DNA from: Asaia sp037151935 | GTDB lineage: Bacteria; Pseudomonadota; Alphaproteobacteria; Acetobacterales; Acetobacteraceae | DNA: 64,000 bases | Direction: 5' to 3' | Assembly (NCBI RefSeq): GCF_051628905.1 | Contig: NZ_CP157575.1 | Location: 744,001-808,000, forward strand | Shown: one piece after another, positions 40,774 to 48,566 of the stretch | How the letters are laid out: each line of letters opens with the position of its first letter | Position numbering within the stretch: position 1 is the first letter of the stretch | Program-made: the position numbers and the translations under genes | Notes under the pieces: generated by a model | Seen by the model: only the letters and a program-made list of their open reading frames with translations | Database searches by the model: none | What the model was told of the DNA's origin: nothing

Positions 40774-41781
40774 ATGACACGCGCTATTCTCGTTGCACCG
40801 CCAGGCGGTTTCGATCAGGTCTCGGTTGCTCAGGTGGAAACATCCCCTCCGGGCCCCAACGAAATCCGGGTTCGCCTTCACGCCTCGTCTCTCAATTATC
40901 ATGATTATGCGGTTGTCAGTGGCATGTGGGGCCCCTCGTCACCGCGCATTCCTATGGCAGACGGTGCGGGCGAAGTCCTCGAAATCGGCTCGAACGTAAC
41001 CGAATTCAAAACAGGTGACCACGTCGTCAGCACCTTCTTTCCGAGCTGGCTCTCAGGACGGCCCGAAGTCATCGGGTTTGAAACAGTCCCTGGCGATGGC
41101 GTCGACGGTTATGCGCGCGAGGAAATTACCGCGGCGGCAACATCATTTACTCACGCCCCTGCAAACTGGAGTCATGCGGAGGCAGCAACGCTGACCACCG
41201 CCGGCCTCACTGCGTGGCGCTCGCTTTTCGTGGACGATCACATCACCCCCGCCAGCACGGTTCTTGTGCAGGGCACCGGTGGGGTATCGATTTTTGCCCT
41301 CCAACTCGCGAAAATGGCCGGTGCAACAGTCATTGCAACATCGTCCAGCGACGAAAAGCTGGCTCGACTGCGCGACCTGGGGGCCGATCATCTGATCAAT
41401 TACCGCAGCAACCCTGAATGGGGTCGCACAGCGTGGGACATTACCGACGGGCGTGGTGTCGATCATATCATCGAGGTCGGCGGCGCCGCATCGCTCGCCC
41501 AGTCGATGGAGGCGGTGCGCGTCGGCGGTCATATTGCCACGATTGGCATTCTGAGCGGCGTGTCGGCACAGCTCGAACTCGTGCCCATGCTGCTCAAGCA
41601 GTTTCGCCTGCAAGGGGTGCTGGTCGGTAGCCGGGAGAACCAGATCGATATGGTGCGCGCCATGAATGCCAGCGGCATGCGACCGGTTCTTGATCGCTCT
41701 TTCGGTCTGGAAGAAATCGTCGAAGCGTTCCGCCATCAGGAAAGCAACCAGCATTTCGGCAAGATCTGCCTCGAATTCTGA
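40774..41781 (+). CDS. Zinc-independent quinone-oxidoreductase/alcohol-dehydrogenase-type MDR protein
   Basis: A 335-residue medium-chain dehydrogenase/reductase: VRLHASSLNYHDYAVVSGMWG, IPMADGAGEVLEIGSNVTEFKTGDHV, then the nucleotide-binding VLVQGTGGVSIFALQLAKMAGATVIATSSSDEKL (in blocks) and LGADHLINYRSNPEWG. The catalytic zinc ligands of alcohol dehydrogenases (Cys-X-Thr/Ser-Asp and GHE) are absent, so it belongs with NAD(P)H-dependent quinone or enal reductases. Substrate unknown. The ATG follows a long hairpin, so expression is probably tightly controlled. It stands alone, about 250 bases after glpK. Confidence 0.82.
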   Translation: MTRAILVAPPGGFDQVSVAQVETSPPGPNEIRVRLHASSLNYHDYAVVSGMWGPSSPRIPMADGAGEVLEIGSNVTEFKTGDHVVSTFFPSWLSGRPEVIGFETVPGDGVDGYAREEITAAATSFTHAPANWSHAEAATLTTAGLTAWRSLFVDDHITPASTVLVQGTGGVSIFALQLAKMAGATVIATSSSDEKLARLRDLGADHLINYRSNPEWGRTAWDITDGRGVDHIIEVGGAASLAQSMEAVRVGGHIATIGILSGVSAQLELVPMLLKQFRLQGVLVGSRENQIDMVRAMNASGMRPVLDRSFGLEEIVEAFRHQESNQHFGKICLEF

Positions 41782-42341
41782 ACCTCTTCATAAACGTTTA
41801 AGAGGCCGGTGGGCAGCGTCTCTGCGCGCGCGCACCAGCCCCTGTGCGGGCCGGAACAGTCAGGTCCGGTCGCGCCCTTCGCTACACTGCGATTCCAGTC
41901 CGCCACGGCGCCCATTGAGCGCATCCAGGGCTGAGAAGTGCCTTAAAGATCCAAGTGCGCTCACCTCGTGAGGTCGCGAAAGAAGTGCCCCCTGCCCGGT
42001 GTAGAGAAAAACCGGAAAGCTTCGCGCCTCTACGTTCTCACCGCGTTTTTCTGAAGTGATCAATTGCCTCTGACGGCAACAAGCGAACTCGATATGAGAG
42101 CGACCATGTAAATATATTGGTCAGCCGATTGGTTTTGCTGATCGGGGGATACCGTTTTAGCAGTTCACAACGCACAACAACTATGGTTACAATTTTTTAA
42201 TAAGGCGCCGTATAACGCCGCCTTATCACCATCGACTATTTTTCGCGTGCGATTTCTGGTTTGGTGCTGGCGGTTCCACGGCAACGCTGCCGCGGGGAGA
42301 GGCGCAGCTCATCCAGACGAACAGTGAGACGAGCCCAGCCC
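41782..42341. other. Intergenic region upstream of gluconolactonase gene
   Basis: About 560 bases without a supported gene. The first 300 bases are GC-rich; the rest (about 42090-42240) is AT-rich and contains the inverted repeat at 42200-42226, so the promoter of the gluconolactonase operon is expected here. Several short frames cross the region but none has a good ribosome binding site or a recognisable product. Confidence 0.4.
42200..42226. promoter_or_regulatory. Inverted repeat in the promoter region of the gluconolactonase operon
   Basis: ATAAGGCG (42200-42207) and CGCCTTAT (42219-42226) form an 8-bp exact repeat around 11 bases. It follows a T6 run and lies about 115 bases before the ATG at 42342. 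It could be an operator; it lacks a downstream T-tract on either strand. Confidence 0.35.
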
Positions 42342-43571
42342 ATGAGTCAGACAGACGCCCCAGGCGCCCGCCCTTCGCCCCTTTCGCGCCGCTCCGCGCT
42401 CGGTATCGGCTTAGCCGCCATGGGCGGCGCGGTTCTTGCCTCAGCCAAGGCACGAGCAGCCGGTCAGGACGAGGCCATCGCCCCGCCCAGCGTTGTCAGC
42501 TCACCCGCCCGCGTCTGGGGGCCGGATGCACCCGTCGCCTTCACCCCGGACCCGGATATCATTTTCTACGACCCGTCTTTTTCGACCGTCATTCTCGATA
42601 ACGCCCCGCTGGTGCAGGCCTGGAAAGGCCGGACGCTGTGGTTCGAAGGCCCCGCCTGGTCGAGCGATGGACGTTTTCTGATCGTCAGCGACGTGATGGG
42701 CAGCACGCAATATCGCTACCTGCCGGAAGAGCGCTCGATGAGTGTATTCCGCAAGGAAAGCTATCACTCCAACGGCAACACTTTCGACCATGACGGGCGC
42801 CTCATCACCTGCCAACACGGTATGCGACGCGTCATTCGCTGGGAGCATGACGGGCGTTGCACGATTCTCGCCGAGAGCTTCGAGGGCAAGCGTCTGAACT
42901 CGCCCAATGATATCGTGGTCGATGCGCAGGGCGGCATCTGGTTTACCGACCCGCCTTACGGTGACCGCCTATGGGAGGGGCACCCCGATGCGCCGGTCGA
43001 TGGCAACCCCGGCAAAGGCAATCTGACCTGGAATTTCGATCTCGAAGCCACGGAGCAGATTGGCGGGCTGCATAATCAGGAGACGCATGTTTTCCATCTC
43101 GACCCTCAGACGCTGAAACTCACCAGCGTTCTGACCGGTGCCGATCTGGCAGGCCCGAACGGGCTGTGTTTCTCGCCCGATCAGAAGACGCTCTATATCG
43201 TTTCGAGTGAAAAGGGCGCCGCCAGCCCCAAAGGCGGCGGTTTTCGTAATATCTATGCCTTCGACGTGCAGAATGGCGCGCTGTCGAACCAGCGGGTCTT
43301 TGCCGATATGATGCTCGGCGGTCACAAACTCATGCCCGATGGCATCAAGGCAGACAGGCTCGGCAATCTCTGGGTGGCTGCCAATGGGCCGCTCGGGCTC
43401 TGCGGGGTATTCGTCTACAATCCGGCAGGCAAGATGATCGGGCGGCTGCGCCTGCCACGCAGTGTGTCCAATCTGACTTTTGGCGGTACGCAGCGCGATC
43501 GCCTTTTCATGTGCGCCGAAAATACGATCTTCACACTCGATGTCGCGACCCAGGGAGCCGGATTGTCATGA
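42342..43571 (+). CDS. gnl: Tat-exported gluconolactonase (SMP-30 family)
   Basis: Hydrolyses glucono-1,5-lactone made by periplasmic glucose dehydrogenase. The 409-residue protein has a twin-arginine signal (SRRSALGIGLAAMGGAVLASAKARA, in parts), then the six-bladed propeller signatures TLWFEGPAWSSDGRFLIVSDV, NSPNDIVVDAQGGIWFTDPPYG, GPNGLCFSPDQKTLYIVSS and MPDGIKADRLGNLWVAA. The glutamate in FEGPAW, the asparagine in NSPND and the aspartate in PDGI are the expected metal-binding residues. The ATG at 42342 is the only one that places the signal at the N-terminus. The stop overlaps the next start as ATGA. Confidence 0.9.
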   Translation: MSQTDAPGARPSPLSRRSALGIGLAAMGGAVLASAKARAAGQDEAIAPPSVVSSPARVWGPDAPVAFTPDPDIIFYDPSFSTVILDNAPLVQAWKGRTLWFEGPAWSSDGRFLIVSDVMGSTQYRYLPEERSMSVFRKESYHSNGNTFDHDGRLITCQHGMRRVIRWEHDGRCTILAESFEGKRLNSPNDIVVDAQGGIWFTDPPYGDRLWEGHPDAPVDGNPGKGNLTWNFDLEATEQIGGLHNQETHVFHLDPQTLKLTSVLTGADLAGPNGLCFSPDQKTLYIVSSEKGAASPKGGGFRNIYAFDVQNGALSNQRVFADMMLGGHKLMPDGIKADRLGNLWVAANGPLGLCGVFVYNPAGKMIGRLRLPRSVSNLTFGGTQRDRLFMCAENTIFTLDVATQGAGLS

Positions 43572-44716
43572 AAAAACTGCTTGCTGCTCTTCTCGCCTCT
43601 GCGAGCCTCGCCGCCCCGGCTTTTGCGGCGGCCCCGCCCCAGCCTGCCTCCGTTACGACCGGGACGCAGCCGACACTGGAGGTCGTCAAACGCTTTCCGG
43701 CGGACTTCAACATGATCGGCGTCGGCGTCTCCCGTTCGGGTATCGTCTATGCCTCGGCACCGGCAACGATGAAGCGCTACAGCGCCAGCGTGGTGCGCAT
43801 CGACCCGAAAACCGGCGCGCTGATCCCCTTCCCCGACAAAAACTGGAACCGCTTCGAAAACAATCCGACCGGTCGCGAACTCTGGGTGTCAGTTCCTGCG
43901 CTCTGGGTCGATGATCAGAATCATCTCTGGGTGCTGGATTCCTCTCTCCCTTCGGTCGATCAGAAGGTGCTACCGCCGAAACTTGCCGAATTCGACGCGG
44001 AGACGGGACGGCTGATCCAGATCTATCATTTCGGGCCGGATATCACCCCCGCCGACTCTCTCAACGATATCCGCGTCGATACGCGCACGCGCACTGCCTA
44101 CATTACCAATGAATGGGGTCGCGGTGGTCTGGTAGTAATGGATCTCGATACGGGCGCCTATCGTCTGGTGCTGGCCAACACACGTTCCGGCGTGGCTGAC
44201 CCTGACCAGCATCTGCACATCTATGGCGAACTCGCCCGCAAGAAGGATGGCAGCCTGCCGGTGACACAGGATGACGGCATTGCCCTCTCACCCGACCGTG
44301 CCTGGCTGTATTACCGCCCGCTTACCGACCATCATTACTGGCGCATCGCCACCGCCGATCTGCTCAACGCCCATCTGACCGACGCCGAACTGGACAAGAA
44401 AGCGCAATATCTCGGCCAATCGGTCATGAGCGGTGGGATCGAGATGGATGCCTGCAACCGGCTATGGGTCGGCGATATCGAGAATCACGGGCTTTATGCG
44501 CTGACTTTTCCGGAGGGGGCCAAGTCCCCGACCACACAGAAGGTTTACGATAATCCTGAAGTCCTCGACTGGGCAGATGGCTTCGCGATTGCCAATAACT
44601 GGCTCTACATCTCCGACTCACGCCTCGATGAGATCGCTTTCAAAAATAGCCGCCCTCTGCGCGACACGACCACGATCTATCGCCTCTCTCTGCCACCCTG
44701 CCCGACCAAGAAATAA
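43568..44716 (+). CDS. Exported MRJP/yellow-type propeller protein
   Basis: A 382-residue protein with a clear Sec signal peptide (MKKLLAALLASASLAAPAFA, cleavage after AFA). The mature part matches the major royal jelly/yellow family: ADFNMIGVGVSRSGIVYAS, NHLWVLDSSLPS, PKLAEFDAETGRLIQIYHF, LNDIRVDTRTRTAYITNEW, DGIALSPDRAWLYYRPLTDHHYWRI, and DNPEVLDWADGFAIANNWLYISDSRL. Bacterial members have no firm function; a lactonase or sugar-binding role is a guess from the gluconolactonase coupled to it by an ATGA overlap. The related protein at 20398 lacks these neighbours. Confidence 0.85.
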   Translation: MKKLLAALLASASLAAPAFAAAPPQPASVTTGTQPTLEVVKRFPADFNMIGVGVSRSGIVYASAPATMKRYSASVVRIDPKTGALIPFPDKNWNRFENNPTGRELWVSVPALWVDDQNHLWVLDSSLPSVDQKVLPPKLAEFDAETGRLIQIYHFGPDITPADSLNDIRVDTRTRTAYITNEWGRGGLVVMDLDTGAYRLVLANTRSGVADPDQHLHIYGELARKKDGSLPVTQDDGIALSPDRAWLYYRPLTDHHYWRIATADLLNAHLTDAELDKKAQYLGQSVMSGGIEMDACNRLWVGDIENHGLYALTFPEGAKSPTTQKVYDNPEVLDWADGFAIANNWLYISDSRLDEIAFKNSRPLRDTTTIYRLSLPPCPTKK

Positions 44717-45276
44717 TGACGCTCACCAACAACAAAACGGACAAGGCCCTTCTCCTCCCCGCCCTCTGGGCGGGGTTCGTAGGAGGCAATCTTTCCAGCT
44801 TCGTGAAATGGGGCACAGAAGTCCCCCTGCCGCCTCGCACGCCTGATCGCGTCAGCCCGCCTGCGCAGATGCTGCGCGATTTCGGGGTCGATGTTGACCA
44901 TCTCACCTATGTCTATTCCGGCCATATCGTGCCGGGTGGCGTGTTGATGGTGCATCACCTGTTTTCGATCTTTTTCGCGCTTCTCTATTGCGTGATCTGG
45001 ATACGCTTCCCACGCATCTCGATGGGACAGGGCGTGGTTTTCGGCTTGGTCGTTACAGTGGTTTTCCACGGCATGGTGCTGCCCGCCGGGCACTGGGCGC
45101 CCGCCCTGTGGAACCTGCCACGCGCCGAGATTTTCTCCGAGACGATCGGCCATATGCTCTGGGCCTGGGTCATTGAGCTGATGCGCAGGGAATTGATGCC
45201 GATTTCGCTCCCTAACGCGCGGCGAACGAAAATGGACGAGCAGGTTGCTGCTGCTTCGGAGAGGCGCGCTGCCTGA
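44716..45276 (+). CDS. YagU family inner-membrane protein
   Basis: A 186-residue membrane protein with AGFVGGNLSSFVKWGTEVPLPPRTPDR at the start, YSGHIVPGGVLMVHHLFSIFFALLYCVIW, HGMVLPAGHWAPALWNLP and SETIGHMLWAWVIELMRREL, which match E. coli YagU (DUF1440), reported to contribute to acid resistance. The ATG overlaps the MRJP stop by one base (TAATG). Co-translation with two periplasmic lactonase-like propellers in an acid-forming bacterium fits a role in coping with acid or sugar oxidation products, but this is inference. Confidence 0.85.
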   Translation: MTLTNNKTDKALLLPALWAGFVGGNLSSFVKWGTEVPLPPRTPDRVSPPAQMLRDFGVDVDHLTYVYSGHIVPGGVLMVHHLFSIFFALLYCVIWIRFPRISMGQGVVFGLVVTVVFHGMVLPAGHWAPALWNLPRAEIFSETIGHMLWAWVIELMRRELMPISLPNARRTKMDEQVAAASERRAA

Positions 45277-45525
45277 GCGGCGGACTCTTTCAGCCGCACT
45301 CCACCTCCTCTTGGCCGTGGACAATCTCGAGAGCCAAGCGGGGATGTCCTCCAGCCCGCCCACTCACCACCCCACACGCGGTCCTCATTCGCACCACGAT
45401 CGGCGGAAGGCACCTGAGAAAAGGGCGCCTTTCTCTACGGGTAAAGACACAGCGCTCGTCGCCGCCAGGCAATGGGGCCACGCCCTTGCGTTCATGACGC
45501 CTGCCGGAAACCGCGAAAAACCGGA

Positions 45526-46410
45526 TCAGCCACGCATGGACGAGGCGAAGGAACCGGGGCTCGCAGGAAAGACGATGGTTTTCTTCCCACTCAGGAAGAC
45601 GCGCCGATGCGCATGGGCGTGGATCGCCCGCGCCAGAACCTGACTTTCGACATCGCGACCCAGCGCCACATAGTCTTCCGGCGACTGGTTATGCGACACA
45701 CGAATGATATCCTGCTCGATGATCGGCCCTTCATCCAGATCGGCCGTAACATAGTGAGCGGTCGCCCCGATGAGCTTGACGCCCCGCGCATGCGCCTGGT
45801 GATACGGATGCGCGCCCTTGAAGCTCGGTAGAAACGAGTGATGGATATTGATGATCCGCCCCGAAAGCTGCTGGCATAGATCGTCGGAGAGAACCTGCAT
45901 GTAGCGTGCCAGAACGACCAGTTCAGCACCACTTTCGCGGATAATGGCCAGTTGCTGCGCCTCAGCGTCTGCCTTGTTATCCTTGGTCACGCGTATGTAG
46001 TGGTACGGGATGTCATGATTGACGACGAGTTTCTGGAAGTCGAGATGGTTCGAGATCACGCCCACGATGTTGATCGGCAGCGCCCCTATGCGGACCCTGT
46101 AAAGCAGATCGTTCAGACAATGACCAAAGCGTGAGACCATGACAACGACATCGAGCCGCTCGGCCTCATCGTAAAATAACGCCTCCATGCCGTACTGCGC
46201 CGCCAGTGGCGCGAAATCACGTTGCAGTTCCTCAAGAGAGGCCCCGGTTTCCGCGATGAAGCTCGTGCGCATGAAAAAACGACTGGTTTCACTATCGTCA
46301 AACTGGGCGCTGTCGCTGATATTGCAGCCCTTACCGGCAAGATAGCCGGAAATCACGGCGACGACACCGCGCCGCGCCTCACAGGTTACCGTGACGCAGT
46401 AACGGCTCAT
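45526..46410 (-). CDS. purU: Formyltetrahydrofolate deformylase
   Basis: PurU hydrolyses 10-formyl-THF to formate and THF, balancing one-carbon pools. The 294-residue protein has an N-terminal ACT domain (RYCVTVTCEARRGVVAVISGYLAGKGCNISDSAQFDD, in parts) and a formyltransferase-type domain with GVISNHLDF, INIHHSFLPSFKGAHPYHQAHARGVKLIGATAHYVTADLDEGPII (in parts), containing the catalytic Asn-His-Asp set. GAGAGGAA six bases upstream fixes the ATG at 46410. It converges with the YagU gene. Confidence 0.96.
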   Translation of the reverse strand: MSRYCVTVTCEARRGVVAVISGYLAGKGCNISDSAQFDDSETSRFFMRTSFIAETGASLEELQRDFAPLAAQYGMEALFYDEAERLDVVVMVSRFGHCLNDLLYRVRIGALPINIVGVISNHLDFQKLVVNHDIPYHYIRVTKDNKADAEAQQLAIIRESGAELVVLARYMQVLSDDLCQQLSGRIINIHHSFLPSFKGAHPYHQAHARGVKLIGATAHYVTADLDEGPIIEQDIIRVSHNQSPEDYVALGRDVESQVLARAIHAHAHRRVFLSGKKTIVFPASPGSFASSMRG

Positions 46411-46905
46411 CCCAGTTCCTCTCGTTCTCATCGGCAATCTTGCCAGTTGGGGCTTTTATCATTGCCCCACGACATAGCCTGCGCAATAGCAGCGAAACAC
46501 AGTTCGTAACGAACACCCTGTCCAGAGCACGAAATGCAAATCCGCAGGCTCAGGGCTTTGTACCGAGGTTTTTTTCGATCAGTGCGCCATACCCGCAAAC
46601 AGTAAGCCCCGCATCATCCTTCGGCAAAAAACCATCTCTTCCAGCGCAGGAGTAAGAAGAACAGGCACCCATTGGCAGAGAATGGCCAGGAATGGACAGG
46701 CGTCGGCCAGTTCGTTTCACTCCCACCGGCCTGCCTTGACGCGGTGAGGGATGTCAGACCTCCGGCCTCGCGCAGTTTTTTCTCGCGAGAAAAAAGATCT
46801 GAGCTTCGGTAGCATGGAGGCCCTCTCGCTTACTCGTCCCTGACCGGTTCCAGGCTCAATGACGAAGCGTCGTCTCCCGCTTTTAGACGGGCTAGTAGCT
46901 ACGCC
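46411..46905. other. Intergenic region between the GNAT gene and purU
   Basis: Nearly 500 bases. It holds the purU promoter and the 3' side of the GNAT gene. I see no coding frame with support. The notable structure is the 20-bp palindrome at 46776-46795. I saw no match to a known riboswitch by eye. Confidence 0.35.
46776..46795. promoter_or_regulatory. 20-bp perfect palindrome between the GNAT gene and purU
   Basis: TTTTTTCTCG followed by CGAGAAAAAA forms an exact palindrome with no spacer. It lies 110 bases beyond the GNAT stop and about 365 bases upstream of purU. It could be a protein-binding site or part of a terminator for the GNAT gene. The absence of a loop argues for a DNA site. Confidence 0.4.
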
Positions 46906-47325
46906 TCAAAGTGCTAGCGCCATGCGTTGATGCTCGATGGGCCCCTTGAAAAAGACGGCGCCCATGGGGCTCATGCCGAATTTGGCGTAAAAACCGAGCG
47001 CGCTGCTGCGGGCATCGAGTTCCAGACGTTCGGCCCCGAGATTGCGACAGGCTATGATCGCCTCGCGCATCAACTGTGCCCCTATCCCCTGCCCCTGACA
47101 CTCTGTCGCCACTGCAAATTTGCGCAGCTGGATCAGACCGGGGCCAATAGGACAGAGTGACAGACAGCCCACTAGTGTCTCGCCTCTGAACGCGCCGAGA
47201 TGGGTTGCTTCGGGATCCTGGGGCACACGGCACTCATCTTCGGTCAGGCTCGGCCAGAGAATGTCGCGCCGCAGAGGAAGACATGCTTCGGTTGTGATAG
47301 GGGCAATACGGGTTTGGGCTGTCAT
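46906..47325 (-). CDS. GNAT-family N-acetyltransferase
   Basis: A 139-residue acetyl-CoA-dependent transferase. LVGCLSLCPIGPGLIQLRKFAVATECQGQGIGAQLMREAI (in parts) holds the core strand and the Q-X-X-G-X-G pyrophosphate-binding motif (CQGQGIGAQL), followed by LELDARSSALGFYAKFGMSPMGAVFFKGPIEHQRM. The layout resembles ElaA/YjcF-type small acetyltransferases with an unknown substrate. AAGGAG upstream of the ATG is a strong ribosome binding site. It follows the zinc-ribbon gene by 12 bases, so they are probably co-transcribed. Confidence 0.85.
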   Translation of the reverse strand: MTAQTRIAPITTEACLPLRRDILWPSLTEDECRVPQDPEATHLGAFRGETLVGCLSLCPIGPGLIQLRKFAVATECQGQGIGAQLMREAIIACRNLGAERLELDARSSALGFYAKFGMSPMGAVFFKGPIEHQRMALAL

Positions 47326-47337
47326 GACGCCTTCTCC

Positions 47338-48411
47338 TTAATTCGCAGCTACCGAAGAGGCCTGTGACGCATCTCCAGCATGGCCCATGTCTTCACTGCC
47401 GCAACTCATGCAGAACCGATTGAAAGCGATATTGCGCGTCTGGCAGATCCCGCAATGTTCATAGAGGGTCAGACCGCAATGAACGCAGAAATTCGTCTCG
47501 AGCCCCTCGGCCAAAACAAGCGGTCGATCGCAATCGGGGCAGAATTTTCGATCTATCCTGGCATAGGCCTGTTCACGATTGACCCGTTGACGCCGCTCCT
47601 TTTCCGATTCCGCTTCGGCGAGCCGCCTGCGAGCGAGATAAGTCTGCATGTTTCGAATCAGCACCACGCAAACCAGAACGGTCAGCAGCGCACCAACCCC
47701 ATAGCGAATATAACCGCCATAACTCGGCAGATAAGGCACAAGCTCCACGAAGAACGCATAGAGTGACGCGAGAACGAAGCCACGATAGAGCGGCCAGTAG
47801 GACGTCTGGCGCTGACGCAGAACAAGCCATGTCGAAATCAGCAATAGCGGCAGCGTAAATGCGAGACGCAGCAGAAACACATGGAGCTGCGCCTTGAAAA
47901 CGAGACGCTCATAGATCGGACGATAGGCGTCTTTGGCCGCCTCCCGCTCATCGTTGAGCGCGATGCGGGCGTGGTCGTTTTCGACCTGCCTGCGGTCGAG
48001 ATCCTCAACGCGCTGCTGCGCTTCATGCGCTGCATTCTGCAGGCTTTCCAGTGTCTGGGTGCGGGCGAGCAACTCGCTGTCCTGACGCGGGTCGGTCGTC
48101 GCCCTGCGCGTGTCGACCCAGGCCTGAAAACTGTCTTTGGCGTTGCTGGCCGCGCTGCGTGCGGCATCGAGCCTTATCCTGTCGATGTCACGCTCGGCCT
48201 CGATCGCGCGCTGCTGGTCCAGAAGGGCGTCTTTCCGCCGCTGCAGATAGGCAGGGTAAGCGGGCTCATAGGCCACCTGATCGGTATTGCGAGGCAGATC
48301 GTCGATAACCAGACCGCCCAGCCCCACGAGAAAAACGGCAAACACCGCCGACACGCCCCACATGGCCAGCGCATAGAGGCGCTCGGGCAGTCTGTTTCCT
48401 TTTTTCATCAT
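47338..48411 (-). CDS. Membrane protein with coiled coil and C-terminal double zinc ribbon
   Basis: A 357-residue protein. A first TM (ALAMWGVSAVFAVFLVGLGGLVI) is followed by a long Glu/Arg/Ala-rich periplasmic coiled coil (about residues 50-160), then three more hydrophobic segments (HVFLLRLAFTLPLLLISTWLVL, GFVLASLYAFFVELVP, YGVGALLTVLVCVVLI, in parts), a charged linker and four Cys pairs: CPDC, CVHC, CGIC and CMSC, which should bind two zinc ions. No family name comes to mind. The architecture suggests a scaffold or sensor. Two adjacent ATGs (48411, 48408) are possible starts. Divergent from the ABC-F gene. Confidence 0.8.
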   Translation of the reverse strand: MMKKGNRLPERLYALAMWGVSAVFAVFLVGLGGLVIDDLPRNTDQVAYEPAYPAYLQRRKDALLDQQRAIEAERDIDRIRLDAARSAASNAKDSFQAWVDTRRATTDPRQDSELLARTQTLESLQNAAHEAQQRVEDLDRRQVENDHARIALNDEREAAKDAYRPIYERLVFKAQLHVFLLRLAFTLPLLLISTWLVLRQRQTSYWPLYRGFVLASLYAFFVELVPYLPSYGGYIRYGVGALLTVLVCVVLIRNMQTYLARRRLAEAESEKERRQRVNREQAYARIDRKFCPDCDRPLVLAEGLETNFCVHCGLTLYEHCGICQTRNIAFNRFCMSCGSEDMGHAGDASQASSVAAN

Positions 48412-48566
48412 GAATTCCCGGGCAAAGACAACGATACGGGCAAGCCGTTTCAATTGAGGGAAGCGCGATCGACGCATCGCGTCAAATTGCAGCCTCGTGA
48501 TCGTAATTGCGTAACGCCGAGCGAGCCCGTATCAACGCCTCCTTCTCCCGATGTTCCAGAGGTTCC

